NCBI GenBank assembly: GCA_910586255.1
Contig: CAJUHR010000029.1
Coordinates: 1-58,963 of the forward strand
Reading direction: 5' to 3'
Source: an uncultured Lachnospiraceae bacterium
GTDB taxonomy: Bacteria; Bacillota; Clostridia; Lachnospirales; Lachnospiraceae
Length of the DNA: 58,963 bases
How positions within the stretch are numbered: the stretch's first letter is position 1; each line of letters begins with the position of its first letter. Made by a program: the position numbers and the translations under genes. The notes beneath the pieces were generated by a model. The model had not been told where the DNA came from. It ran no database searches and saw nothing but the letters and a program-made list of their open reading frames with translations. Below, piece by piece: positions 43,560-52,171 of this stretch.

Positions 43560-44255
43560 CTATTGCTTTTCAATCTTGTAGCCCACACCCCACACAACCT
43601 TCAGATAACGGGGTTCTCTGGGATTGATCTCAATCTTTTCACGGATATGCCGGATGTGGACAGCCACTGTATTGTCCGCTCCGATGGCTTCCTCATTCCA
43701 GATCTGCTCGTAGATTTCATCAATGGAAAAAACCTTGCCGGCATTTTTTACCAGCAGAAGCAGAATGTTGTATTCAATAGGGGTCAGCTTAATGGGGGCG
43801 TCATCCACCCATACCTCCTTGGTATCGTCATTGATAGAAAGGCCGCCGCACTTGTAGATCTGTTCACCGGCCTGCTGGCTGATATTGCCCAGCTGGGTGT
43901 AGCGGCGAAGCTGGGACTTGACCCGGGCCACCAGCTCCAGGGGACTAAAGGGCTTGGAAAGATAGTCATCGGCCCCGATATTAAGCCCTAAAATCTTGTC
44001 AGTGTCCTCTGATTTGGCCGAGAGGATAATGATGGGGATACTGCTGGTTTCCCGGATCTTTAAGGTGGTCCGAATACCATCTAAGCCGGGCATCATAACA
44101 TCCACAATCATCAGATCCACCGGCTGCGCCTCCATGACCTCCAGGGCTTCATAGCCGTCATAGGCCTTGACTACCTGGTACCCCTCCCCGGTCAGATATA
44201 TGTCAATCGCATCTACGATTTGCTTGTCATCGTCACATACTAAGATTGTCTGCAT
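43560..44255 (-). CDS. OmpR-family response regulator
   Basis: 231 residues. Residues 1-118 are a receiver with acidic pocket CDDD, phospho-acceptor Asp52 (IVDVMMPG) and Lys100 (LSKPFSP); residues about 130-230 are an OmpR/PhoB winged helix (LTPIEYNILLLLVKN, then VAVHIRHIREKIE). The start at 44255 gives the standard length and has AAAGGAGTG upstream; the frame extends further, but into the terminator region. Partner of the adjacent histidine kinase. Confidence 0.93.
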   Translation of the reverse strand: MQTILVCDDDKQIVDAIDIYLTGEGYQVVKAYDGYEALEVMEAQPVDLMIVDVMMPGLDGIRTTLKIRETSSIPIIILSAKSEDTDKILGLNIGADDYLSKPFSPLELVARVKSQLRRYTQLGNISQQAGEQIYKCGGLSINDDTKEVWVDDAPIKLTPIEYNILLLLVKNAGKVFSIDEIYEQIWNEEAIGADNTVAVHIRHIREKIEINPREPRYLKVVWGVGYKIEKQ

Positions 44256-44336
44256 AGCATCACTCCTTTTTCGTTTATGTAAAATACTGTAATCAAAACC
44301 GCGGTGGCCTGCTGCTCCATAGGAACAGTATACACC

Positions 44337-44372
44337 AAAAAAGGTCTTGCCGCAATCGACAAGACCTTTTTT
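44337..44372. terminator. bidirectional terminator between APH-like gene and regulator
   Basis: AAAAAAGGTCTTG and CAAGACCTTTTTT pair perfectly over 13 bases with A and T runs on the two flanks. It ends the phosphotransferase transcript on the minus strand. Confidence 0.85.
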
Positions 44373-44386
44373 GTAAAAAAATCGGC

Positions 44387-45139
44387 TTATTGATAATCGC
44401 AGATATCTACCCATTTGTGAAGAAGCTCGGCTTCCTCCGGGCGGTGTTTCGTAAGCTGGGCGGCAGCTACTAAGGGCAGCCACTGCTGTACATAGCGCCG
44501 GTCGGTGTCTGTCTTTTCGCAGAACAGATCCATGTACTTGTCGGCTCTGGCCTGATCCTCCAGACACAGAAGCAGATAGGTACGGGCAGCATCAGCGCTG
44601 GCATTGCCCTGGGTTGCATGAACCCAGTCCAGAACGTACAGGGTTCCGTCATCCGTCACGATGATATTGTTAGGCTGGAAATCTCCATGGCACAGCTTCA
44701 CGTGCTTGGGCATGCCGTCCAGTCTGGTCAGGAGATCGTAGCGGTTGACGGAGTTTAATCCTTCTGCATCGGAAATCTGCCGGATCATTTTGTCTTTTAG
44801 CTTGTTAAGTAAGGGGCAGACCTTGGAATGAATTGTCAACTGTAAGTCAACCATCTGCTCCATGTACTCATCCAGCTTGTCAGGATTCTCATCCATCAGC
44901 TGTTTGAGGGTTTTGCCGTCAATGAAGTCTTTGGTAATGGACCAGCAGCCGTCTTCGTCTACGGAAACTGCCAGAGTGGTGGGAATGTTGATTCCACCGA
45001 TCTCCTCAATCCTTGCACTGATCAGGGCCTCATTAAGAACCTCTGCCTTGGGGAAACCCTTGCAGAAAGATTTAATGGCCTTGTCACCATCGCGATAGAC
45101 GCTTTTGGTCGCATTTTTGGAAACTAACTCTCTTGCCAT
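44387..45139 (-). CDS. aminoglycoside phosphotransferase/choline kinase-family protein
   Basis: A 250-residue kinase-like protein. The catalytic loop HGDFQPNNII and the metal-binding DWVHATQGN, which replaces the usual D(F/W)E, are visible, as is an N-terminal lysine in DGDKAIKSF. The fold phosphorylates small hydroxylated or amine substrates; such genes in gut Clostridia are often housekeeping kinases, and the name does not imply drug resistance. It has a GGAAGGAGAG ribosome site and its own promoter at 45196-45224. Substrate unknown. Confidence 0.8.
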   Translation of the reverse strand: MARELVSKNATKSVYRDGDKAIKSFCKGFPKAEVLNEALISARIEEIGGINIPTTLAVSVDEDGCWSITKDFIDGKTLKQLMDENPDKLDEYMEQMVDLQLTIHSKVCPLLNKLKDKMIRQISDAEGLNSVNRYDLLTRLDGMPKHVKLCHGDFQPNNIIVTDDGTLYVLDWVHATQGNASADAARTYLLLCLEDQARADKYMDLFCEKTDTDRRYVQQWLPLVAAAQLTKHRPEEAELLHKWVDICDYQ

Positions 45140-45195
45140 ACGTAACTCTCCTTCCTTTCTTGTCGCTGATTAAAACCAATGGCCGATCAATCTTT

Positions 45196-45224
45196 ATTTT
45201 ACTACAAACCAGCCGGAATGTCAC
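45196..45224 (-). promoter_or_regulatory. promoter of the phosphotransferase gene
   Basis: On the minus strand: GTGACA, a 17-base spacer and TAAAAT, about 57 bases before the start codon. Confidence 0.55.
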
Positions 45225-45298
45225 TCTTTTTTTTGATAAATTTTTAACAAAATCTTTCCCCGCAATTGGTATGTTTGTCAGATGGGCTCTGATATCTA

Positions 45299-47218
45299 TC
45301 AGGTAAAGCGAAGAATGGCGGTTCCGTAGGCGGAAAGCGGCAGGCTGACAGAGTAGGGCTGATTGTCACATTCCTGCTTGACGGCACGCAGCACAGGCGG
45401 CTTCTCGGAAGGCCGGTATAGGCCGTGCTTGTTATCCAAAAGCAAAGTATAATTGCCCTTTTTGGGGACGCCTAACCGGTAGTCGGGGCGCTCCACGGGG
45501 GTAAAGTTGCAGACAAACAGCAGGCTCTTTTTTTGGTCCTTAGCCCGGCGCATAAAGCTGAAAATACTGCGGTCGCCATCATTGGCATTGATCCACTGGA
45601 ATCCGTTCCAATCCTCGTCAGCCTCGTACATGGCAGGATATTTCTGGTAGATGTGCAGCAGGTCCCGGACATAGGACTGAAGGCTCAGATGCTCTTCCTC
45701 CTCGGTCAGATACCAGTCTAAGCTTACCTTTTCATCCCACTCGTGAAGCTGACCGAAATCCTGGCCCATAAAGAGCAGCTTTTTTCCCGGATGACCGAAC
45801 ATAAAGGTGTAGCCTACCTTTAAATTGGCAAATTTATCCGTAAAATAGCCAGGCATTTTGTTTATCATGGAGCACTTTAAGTGGACTACCTCATCGTGGG
45901 ACAATACCAGGATGAAATTTTCGCTGGTAAAATAGGTCAGCCCGAAGGTCATCTTATTGTGGTTATATTTGCGGAAGTAGGGATCTAACTTCATGTATTC
46001 CAGAAAATCATGCATCCAGCCCATATTCCACTTGAAGGTAAAGCCCAGTCCTCCGTCCTTGGGATCGTGGGTCACTGACGGCCAGGCGGTAGATTCCTCC
46101 GCAATGACCATGGCTCCCTGGCCGCGGGTTTTGACAATGCTGTTTAAGTGGCGGAAAAACTCAATGGCTTCCAGATTTTTGTTGTCTCCGTATTTGTTGG
46201 CGACCCACTGACCGTCCTTTCGTCCATAGTCCAGATACAGCATGGAGGCAACGGCATCCACCCGCAGACCGTCCACATGGAACTCCTTAATCCAGAAAAG
46301 AGCATTGGCGATCAGAAAATTGGCAACCTCGTGCTTTTCATAGTCAAATACCTTGGTGCCCCAGTCAGGATGCTCACCTTTTCGGGAATCTGCATATTCG
46401 TAGAGAGGCTGTCCGTCAAAGTCCGCTAACCCGTGGGCGTCTTTCGGGAAATGAGCGGGAACCCAGTCGAGAATCACACCGATTCCTTTTTTATGTAGGT
46501 AATTGACAAAATACATAAAGTCGTCCGGATTTCCGTAACGGGAGGTAGGGGCATAGTATCCGGTCACCTGGTATCCCCATGAGCCGTCAAAGGGATGCTC
46601 GGCAATCCCCATGAGCTCCACATGGGTGTAGCCCATATCCTTTACGTACTCGGCAAGCTCATGGGCGGCTTCCCGGTAGGTATAGTAGCCTTCCTTTTCC
46701 GGGCGGTTTTTCTTCTTCCAGGAGCCTAAATGAACCTCGTAAATACTCATGGGAGATGCCTCGGGAACACGGTCCTCCCGTTTGCTCATCCAGGCTTCAT
46801 CTCCCCATTTAAAGCCGGAGATGTCGCAGGTGACAGATGCAGTGCCCGGGCGAAATTCGGCGTGGAATGCATAAGGGTCTGCCTTGAAAAGAACCTTGTC
46901 TGTCTGGGTGGTAATGGCAAATTTGTAGAGCTCGCCGGTTTCTAAGGCCGGGACAAAGCACTCATAGATACCGGAGGTATCCAGTACCTTCATGGGATTT
47001 GCCTTAGGGTCCCAGTGATTAAAGTCTCCCACCACGCTGACAGCGGTGGCGTGGGGAGCCCATACCGCAAAATAAAAGCCTTTTTTGCCTTTGTAGGTTG
47101 CAGGGTGGGCGCCCAGCTTTTGGTAGATTTCATAGTGGGTTCCATTGCCGAAGAGATACCGGTCCATCTCACTGATGATACCGGTGCCTGCCGGTTTTTT
47201 GGTATTTTTGCCAGCCAT
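45299..47218 (-). CDS. glgB: 1,4-alpha-glucan branching enzyme
   Basis: A 639-residue GH13 enzyme that makes alpha-1,6 branches in glycogen. An N-terminal CBM48 domain (YKGKKGFYFAVWAPHA, NHWDPKANPM) precedes the barrel with catalytic motifs DGLRVDAVASM (nucleophile Asp), MVIAEES (acid Glu) and LSHDEVVH (third acid). Length matches the short clostridial GlgB. No other glycogen gene (glgC, glgA, glgP) lies nearby, so it is a detached member of the pathway. AGGGAGG precedes the ATG. No frameshift or missing residue is seen. Confidence 0.95.
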   Translation of the reverse strand: MAGKNTKKPAGTGIISEMDRYLFGNGTHYEIYQKLGAHPATYKGKKGFYFAVWAPHATAVSVVGDFNHWDPKANPMKVLDTSGIYECFVPALETGELYKFAITTQTDKVLFKADPYAFHAEFRPGTASVTCDISGFKWGDEAWMSKREDRVPEASPMSIYEVHLGSWKKKNRPEKEGYYTYREAAHELAEYVKDMGYTHVELMGIAEHPFDGSWGYQVTGYYAPTSRYGNPDDFMYFVNYLHKKGIGVILDWVPAHFPKDAHGLADFDGQPLYEYADSRKGEHPDWGTKVFDYEKHEVANFLIANALFWIKEFHVDGLRVDAVASMLYLDYGRKDGQWVANKYGDNKNLEAIEFFRHLNSIVKTRGQGAMVIAEESTAWPSVTHDPKDGGLGFTFKWNMGWMHDFLEYMKLDPYFRKYNHNKMTFGLTYFTSENFILVLSHDEVVHLKCSMINKMPGYFTDKFANLKVGYTFMFGHPGKKLLFMGQDFGQLHEWDEKVSLDWYLTEEEEHLSLQSYVRDLLHIYQKYPAMYEADEDWNGFQWINANDGDRSIFSFMRRAKDQKKSLLFVCNFTPVERPDYRLGVPKKGNYTLLLDNKHGLYRPSEKPPVLRAVKQECDNQPYSVSLPLSAYGTAILRFT

Positions 47219-47370
47219 ATTATTTATCCTCCCTGATTTTTAAGACAACCCCTCGTTGCCTGGTAATGTAATGGAAAGTCTGCCGTTTTAAAGGGACTGA
47301 TGGATCCATCCATCAGATTTGCAGCAATCCTTGCGGAAATGAGACCAAAATGGCCGCGTCCGGGGACACT

Positions 47371-47595
47371 TTAGAGCTCTTCCAACAGCTTAAACCGTCT
47401 CAGCAAAAACTGATATCTGAGCTGGGCAGCCTTCAGCTCATAAATATAGCAATCAATCAGCGTAGGATCCACCACCTGCTCAAAGTGATTACGGGCGGAT
47501 TCGATCGTATTCCTGGTGCGGTCAATCTCATTGATCAGCTCCTGATTTTGGGGCGGCAAAGGGCGCTGCCGCTTGAAGATAAGTCCTGCTTTCAT
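47371..47595 (-). CDS. YaaL family protein (DUF2508)
   Basis: A 74-residue helical protein. The core DxxxxxIESARNHFEQVVDP with the following LIDCYIYELKAAQLRY is typical of YaaL/DUF2508, small proteins of Gram-positive spore formers often found near recR and bofA. Those neighbours are not present here. The ATG is preceded by AGGAGACTAAAATT. The function is unknown. A large imperfect stem-loop lies about 50 bases upstream. Confidence 0.7.
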   Translation of the reverse strand: MKAGLIFKRQRPLPPQNQELINEIDRTRNTIESARNHFEQVVDPTLIDCYIYELKAAQLRYQFLLRRFKLLEEL

Positions 47596-47645
47596 AATTT
47601 TAGTCTCCTGATCTGTGAAAAATGGCTACTTTACGATGTTTTTGC

Positions 47646-47708
47646 GGGTCGCAAGTTCAAAAATCCTCCAGCAAGCAAGCTTGCATCGGATTTTAGACCT
47701 TTTGACCC
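47646..47708. repeat. 63-base nested stem-loop upstream of the YaaL-type gene
   Basis: Three paired blocks lie in register: GGGTC/GACCC, AAAATCC/GGATTTT and GCAAG/CTTGC. No T run follows on either strand. It resembles dispersed palindromic repeats, and only one copy is seen here. Confidence 0.5.
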
Positions 47709-47867
47709 TGATATTACCATCATATTATAGTATTTTCCGAAAATGGAAACTTATACTCATGAACTTACTTATTTGCCAAATGATGGGATGATTTTTGCAA
47801 TAATAAAGGGACATACTGGCAAATGATCCGGCTCAGGGTATATGCAGAGCTTATATAATGACGGCCA

Positions 47868-48218
47868 TTATTCCGTGTCAAGAACCTCCTCCACCATATA
47901 TCCCAGTGCCATCAGCCGCTGAGTGGATTCCCGGAGAGACAGCCGGTAGTAGTTGGAGGTGCCGGACTCCCGGACCTTCACAAGACCGGAATCCTTAAGG
48001 ATCTTTAAGTGGTGGGAGATGGCAGGCCGGGAAAGGCTGACCTGGCGCGTGATCTCATTGACATTCAGCCCGTCTTTGTTGCCGGTTTGCGCGGCATGGC
48101 TCAAAACCTCAATAATTTTCAGGCGCATCTCATCGCCCAGTGCAATAAAAAGCGGCATACATTCATGGAAATAGGCTTCCAGATGCTTGCCATTGGACGG
48201 TTTGCTGCATTCTGCCAT
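47868..48218 (-). CDS. ArsR-family transcriptional regulator
   Basis: A 116-residue winged-helix repressor. The recognition helix is VSLSRPAISHHLKILKDSG and the wing GTSNYYRLS. It has a few cysteines near the N-terminus (AECSKP, FHECMP) but no ELCVCDL metal box, so the signal need not be a metal. AAGGAGG precedes the ATG. Its promoter carries a GTTTAAA-N2-TTTAAAC palindrome just after the -10, as in self-repressing ArsR genes. No transporter or enzyme gene accompanies it. Confidence 0.85.
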   Translation of the reverse strand: MAECSKPSNGKHLEAYFHECMPLFIALGDEMRLKIIEVLSHAAQTGNKDGLNVNEITRQVSLSRPAISHHLKILKDSGLVKVRESGTSNYYRLSLRESTQRLMALGYMVEEVLDTE

Positions 48219-48232
48219 AAGCTCCCTCCTTG

Positions 48233-48284
48233 GTTTAAAAATTTAAACTGAATATATTCTACCACTAAACACAGGGTATGTCAA
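48233..48284 (-). promoter_or_regulatory. ArsR gene promoter with operator
   Basis: On the minus strand: TTGACA (48279-48284), a 17-base spacer, TAGAAT (48256-48261), then the GTTTAAA/TTTAAAC palindrome (48233-48248) over the expected start of transcription. Confidence 0.65.
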
Positions 48285-48513
48285 CTAAAAATCAGAGAGG
48301 TCAGAGATTCGTTTTTGTACAAATATAACAGTTTAGACAGGTATCTTCTTGCCCGTTGGCGCCGGACAAGAAGCATCGGATGTCCATCCGATGCTGAATT
48401 TAACAGGAATTTTAGCTTAAAAGCAAGCTTGACGCCTGCTTTTATCCGCTTTTCCCCGCCCCCGTGAACTGTAACCAATTTTATAAGAATATTGTATACA
48501 TCAAAAAAGGGTA
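48285..48513. other. intergenic region before the Tad operon
   Basis: No gene is recognised. It contains a perfect 11-base stem with a two-base loop (AGCATCGGATG-TC-CATCCGATGCT, 48372-48395) and a GTGAACTGTAAC sequence (48464-48475) related to the dispersed repeat arms. The hairpin has no T run. Confidence 0.55.
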
Positions 48514-48542
48514 TTGACAGAATACGGACAGATGTGGATAAT
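48514..48542 (+). promoter_or_regulatory. promoter of the Tad pilus operon
   Basis: TTGACA, a 17-base spacer and GATAAT, some 120 bases before the first gene. It is the best promoter in the region. Confidence 0.7.
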
Positions 48543-48552
48543 AAAGACAATC

Positions 48553-48636
48553 GGCACCCATTCCGGGTGCCAGGATTCTGATTTTGTTAGTGCCCTGACA
48601 GGAGCCGTTTCGGGACGGTTAGGGCAGCCTAAGCTG
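48553..48636 (+). promoter_or_regulatory. structured 5' leader of the Tad operon
   Basis: Three stems follow the promoter: GGCACCC/GGGTGCC (48553-48571); TGCCCT...CCGT/ACGG...AGGGCA with internal loops (48591-48626); and CAGC/GCTG (48625-48635), whose left arm overlaps the end of the second stem. This suggests alternative folds. I could not match it to a known riboswitch class. Confidence 0.45.
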
Positions 48637-48664
48637 GATCAGCATATTTCAATTGTGATCAGGA

Positions 48665-49195
48665 ATGTTTTTTAAGGAGGTGAAGAGCGTAGAGACAGGA
48701 TTATTGTGTCTGATTTTGGCAGGAGCCGCCTGGACGGACGTGTCGGAGGGACGGATATGGAACTGGTGGCTGGCGGCAGGAGCCGCCGCGGGAGTTTGGT
48801 GCCGTGGAGAGGAGTTTTTGTATGCAGCATCGGTTGTGCTTGTTTTTGCCTTTCTCCTGTTTCATATGGGGATGATGGGGGCAGGTGACGGAAAGCTGAT
48901 GGCGGTGATTGCAGGTTATCTGGGTATGAACGGGGGAACAGAAGCGATTTTTATGGGAATGTTGATTGGGGCATTCTGGTCGCTGGGCCGTCTGTGGCAC
49001 AGCAAGGGTCTGAAAACACATCTTATTCATCTTATTGCATATTTCATGCGGATGTTTCAGACAGGAAGAACAGAGAAGTATTATCAAAAGGAGCAAAAGG
49101 AACCGGCATGTACCATACCACTTGCGCCCTGCATGGCAGCGGGAACTTATTTGTATCTGATGGTATCCGGGGCGGCAGCCATGTGGAGGCAATGA
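48665..49195 (+). CDS. A24-type prepilin peptidase (TadV/CpaA-like)
   Basis: A 176-residue membrane aspartic protease with four or more helices. The two catalytic aspartates lie in WTDVSEGRI and in GAGDGKLM, the A24 signature. It would cleave the leaders of the Flp and TadE-type pilins encoded downstream. The start is unclear: ATG 48665 lies too close to AGGA, while a strong AAGGAGG at 48674-48680 is followed by no ordinary start codon, so GTG 48680 or a rare codon could be used. It is the first gene of the Tad operon. A second A24 peptidase is encoded at 56740. Confidence 0.8.
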   Translation: MFFKEVKSVETGLLCLILAGAAWTDVSEGRIWNWWLAAGAAAGVWCRGEEFLYAASVVLVFAFLLFHMGMMGAGDGKLMAVIAGYLGMNGGTEAIFMGMLIGAFWSLGRLWHSKGLKTHLIHLIAYFMRMFQTGRTEKYYQKEQKEPACTIPLAPCMAAGTYLYLMVSGAAAMWRQ

Positions 49196-49217
49196 GTAAA
49201 ATGCAGAGAGGAGATTT

Positions 49218-50225
49218 ATGAAACGAATTATGGGGGTCTATGATGTGGACCCGTTTTACGCGGATCGATTTGCAGAATCCGCCAATCAGAGGGAGCAGAT
49301 CCCCTTTACAGTAGTGGCCTTTTGCAGCATTTCCCGGCTGGAGGCATTTACCAGAGAGCAGCCGCTGGAATTGCTGCTGATAGGAGATGAGGTGGACAGA
49401 GAACAGCTTTGTCAGGTGCGGGCAAACCAAATCGTGCGGCTGAGTGAAAGCAGGGACATGTCAGGAGAGGACTTGCCGGTGGTCTATAAGTACCAGGCAT
49501 CGGACGCGGTGCTGCGGGAGGTGATGGCGTGCTATCAGGTGCAGACGGAGCGGATTCCTCTGACGGCAGTGGGAGTAAAAAGCGCGGTCATGGGGGTCTA
49601 TTCCCCTGTGAACCGGTGTGGCAAGACGGGATTTTCCCTCACATTGGGGCAGATTATGGCAAGAGATTTACGGGTGCTGTTCTTAAGCCTGGAGGAACAT
49701 TCCGGGCTGTCTAAACTGATGGGCGTTGCCTTTGAGACGAGCCTTTCCGATCTGATCTATGAATACCGGCAGGGAGAATACACCCGCATGAGCCTGGGGA
49801 CCGTGGTCCATAGCTGGGGCGGACTTGACTATGTGCCTCCGGCGGCTTACGGAGAGGATCTGGCCGAGATACAGGGAAGTGAGCTGGCAGAAATAATCCG
49901 GTATATTGCCGCGGATGGGACCTACGAGGCAATCGTGGTGGATATAGGACACCTGGGCAGAGGAATGGAGCCGCTTTTGGAGCTGTGCGATGTGATCTAT
50001 TCTCCCGTCAAGGATGATTGTGTGTCATCGGCTAAGGTGGAAGCATGGCAGGATTATCTGGGGAAATCCGGGCGGGCTAGTTTGTGGGAGAAGGTGCGGC
50101 TCTTAAGGCTTCCCCGTCCCGGAGCCGTGTGGCAGGCTGAGACCTATCTGGAGCAGCTGCTTTGGGGGGAGCTGGGAGACTATATACGGAATCTTCTGAA
50201 AGGACAGGAGGGAGGTGGAAGATGA
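49218..50225 (+). CDS. tadZ: TadZ/CpaE-like pilus assembly ATPase
   Basis: 335 residues. An N-terminal receiver-like domain without phospho-acceptor motif (1-120) precedes a MinD/ParA-type domain. The P-loop is a deviant form, SPVNRCGKTGFSLTLGQ, and further MinD-like strands read VLFLSLEEHSG and AIVVDIG. TadZ proteins place the Tad machine at a cell pole and bind ATP. The gene overlaps tadA by four bases. An AGAGAGGAG ribosome site precedes the ATG. Its name rests on fold and position. Confidence 0.85.
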   Translation: MKRIMGVYDVDPFYADRFAESANQREQIPFTVVAFCSISRLEAFTREQPLELLLIGDEVDREQLCQVRANQIVRLSESRDMSGEDLPVVYKYQASDAVLREVMACYQVQTERIPLTAVGVKSAVMGVYSPVNRCGKTGFSLTLGQIMARDLRVLFLSLEEHSGLSKLMGVAFETSLSDLIYEYRQGEYTRMSLGTVVHSWGGLDYVPPAAYGEDLAEIQGSELAEIIRYIAADGTYEAIVVDIGHLGRGMEPLLELCDVIYSPVKDDCVSSAKVEAWQDYLGKSGRASLWEKVRLLRLPRPGAVWQAETYLEQLLWGELGDYIRNLLKGQEGGGR

Positions 50226-51439
50226 ATGAGAAGAGAAGTATTTTAGAGCAACTAAAGGAGCAGATCCGTACTGAGCTGCAGAGCTGGGACCGGATTGAAG
50301 AGGAAGAATTGAATGAATGTATTTACCGGGTGATTAAAGAGGCCGCGGCGAACAATTATCTTCCTTTAAAGAAGCGGCTGGAATTAAAGACCCGGCTCTA
50401 TGATGCCTTTCGGCGGCTGGATATTCTTCAGGAGCTGGTGGACGACCCGGAGGTGACCGAGATTATGGTAAATGGAAAGGATCACATTTTTGTAGAGAAA
50501 AAAGGGATTATCAGCCGCTGGGATCACGGCTTTGAGCGGGAGGAACAGTTGGAGGATATGATTCAGCAGATTGTGAGCCGGATCAACCGGTCGGTTAATG
50601 TCTCCCATCCCATCGCGGACGCCCGTCTGGAAAACGGCGCCCGTGTCCATGTGGTGCTTCCTCCTGTTGCTCTGGACGGGCCGGTGGTCACGATCCGAAA
50701 ATTTCCCGAGCCGATCACAGCGGAAAAGCTGATAAACTTAAACTCTCTTACCCGGGAGGCGGCAGAATTTTTGGAAAAGCTGGTAAGATCCGGGTATAAC
50801 CTTTTTATCAGCGGCGGAACCGGTTCAGGGAAAACCACATTTTTGAATGCCATGTCCGGGTTTATTCCGGAGACGGAACGGATCATCACCATCGAGGACT
50901 CGGCGGAGCTGCAGATTCGCCAGATTCCCAATCTGGTGCGGATGGAAACCCGCAATGCCAACAGTGAGGGGGAAGGGGCTATTGAGATCAGCGATCTGAT
51001 CCGGGCGTCCTTAAGGATGAGACCCGACAGGATTGTGGTAGGAGAGGTGCGGGGAAAGGAATGTCTGGATATGTTGCAGGCATTGAATACCGGTCATGCC
51101 GGAAGCCTTTCTACCGGCCATGGAAACAGTCCCCGGGATATGCTGTCAAGGCTTGAGACAATGGCGTTAATGGGAGCGGATCTGCCGCTTCCCGCAGTGC
51201 GCAGCCAGATTGCCTCTGCCATTGATATTCTCATACATCTGGGAAGGCTGCGGGACAGAAGCAGGCGGGTACTAGAGATTGTGGAGGTGGGAAATTATGA
51301 GGAGGGAGAGATACGGCTCAACCCTCTGTTCCGTTTCGAGGAAGAACCAGGAGGAGGGAAAACGGTCCGGGGACAGCTTAAGAAAATCGGCGCTCTTGAG
51401 GCAGTGGGAAAGCTCAGGGCAGCAGGCTATCCGGTATGA
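50222..51439 (+). CDS. tadA: TadA/CpaF pilus assembly ATPase
   Basis: A 405-residue secretion ATPase that powers pilus assembly. Walker A is GGTGSGKT with Lys204; the Asp box TIEDSAEL, Walker B region RPDRIVVGEVRGKE and the His box GHAGSLSTGHG follow. The N-terminal domain has ELVDDPEVTEIMVNG, common to CpaF proteins. It starts at ATG 50222, overlapping the tadZ stop, with GGAGGTGG just upstream. Its 3' end overlaps the presumed tadB start by about 140 bases. Confidence 0.95.
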   Translation: MNEKRSILEQLKEQIRTELQSWDRIEEEELNECIYRVIKEAAANNYLPLKKRLELKTRLYDAFRRLDILQELVDDPEVTEIMVNGKDHIFVEKKGIISRWDHGFEREEQLEDMIQQIVSRINRSVNVSHPIADARLENGARVHVVLPPVALDGPVVTIRKFPEPITAEKLINLNSLTREAAEFLEKLVRSGYNLFISGGTGSGKTTFLNAMSGFIPETERIITIEDSAELQIRQIPNLVRMETRNANSEGEGAIEISDLIRASLRMRPDRIVVGEVRGKECLDMLQALNTGHAGSLSTGHGNSPRDMLSRLETMALMGADLPLPAVRSQIASAIDILIHLGRLRDRSRRVLEIVEVGNYEEGEIRLNPLFRFEEEPGGGKTVRGQLKKIGALEAVGKLRAAGYPV

Positions 51440-52166
51440 CCGCTATCATCTAAAGCTCTGGGAATTTCTTTTGGGGGCGGCAAAGGGAGCAGGCGTATGC
51501 GGCTTACTGGCATTTACCTTCTATCGGAGCATGAAGGTATTCCTGTGGATGAGCCCTTTGTCGCTTCTGGGAGCAGCGGCAGAGCAAAGAGGGAGGCTGG
51601 AGAAAAGGAAAAAGGAGCTGGCCGGTCAGTTTAAGGAGAGCATGATGATTCTGGCCTCCTCCCTGAGCGCGGGCTTTTCTATCGAGAATGGGCTGGCAGC
51701 AAGTGTGGAGGAGTTGTCCATGCTATACGGGCGGGACGGGATGATTGTCAGGGAATTTGCTTTTATGGTACAGCAGATCCGCACAAACCGTCCGGTGGAA
51801 AAGGTCTTGGAGGACTTTGCCGAGAGAAGCGGATTGGAGGATGTACAAAACTTTGCGGAGGTGTTTTCTGTGGCCAAGCGCAGCAGCGGGGATTTGGGCG
51901 GAATCATGAGACATACGGCGGAGATTATCCGGGATAAAATGCAGGTGAGAGAAGAGATTCTCACCATGACGGCCTCCCGCCAGTTTGAGCAGAAGATTAT
52001 GAATATGATCCCGTTTTTTATTGTGTTCTATGTGGAAAGTTCCTCGCCGGGGTTTTTTGGACAGATGTATGGAACCGGACTGGGACGGATGCTGATGAGC
52101 GGATGTCTGGTGGCGTATGTGATTTCTTACGTGGCGGCAAAGAGAATACTTGAGATTGAGGTGTAG
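51297..52166 (+). CDS. tadB: TadB-like inner membrane pilus assembly protein (T2SSF domain)
   Basis: About 289 residues with a T2SSF domain: a cytosolic stretch (KKELAGQFKESMMILASSLSAG, RSSGDLGGIMRHTAEIIRDK) and three hydrophobic helices. It forms the membrane platform on which the pilus is built, with TadC. ATG 51297 is proposed because GGAGGTGG sits six bases before it, although this makes a 143-base overlap with tadA. The family N-terminus is expected near YDRYHLKLWEF, so the true start may be the TTG at 51396, or the gene may be translationally coupled. Confidence 0.85.
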   Translation: MRRERYGSTLCSVSRKNQEEGKRSGDSLRKSALLRQWESSGQQAIRYDRYHLKLWEFLLGAAKGAGVCGLLAFTFYRSMKVFLWMSPLSLLGAAAEQRGRLEKRKKELAGQFKESMMILASSLSAGFSIENGLAASVEELSMLYGRDGMIVREFAFMVQQIRTNRPVEKVLEDFAERSGLEDVQNFAEVFSVAKRSSGDLGGIMRHTAEIIRDKMQVREEILTMTASRQFEQKIMNMIPFFIVFYVESSSPGFFGQMYGTGLGRMLMSGCLVAYVISYVAAKRILEIEV

Positions 52167-52171
52167 AGAGG

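Noticed and set aside
44284..44331. ATACTGT/ACAGTAT pair around CCGCGG upstream of the response regulator, as another repeat copy
   Set aside because: The arms are only seven bases and the interior is unrelated to the other copies.
44387..45139. Aminoglycoside resistance gene
   Set aside because: The kinase motif alone does not show drug specificity, and no resistance context is present.
48281..48550. Minus-strand open frame of 89 residues upstream of the Tad operon
   Set aside because: It covers the Tad promoter and hairpins, has no ribosome site and an unconvincing composition.
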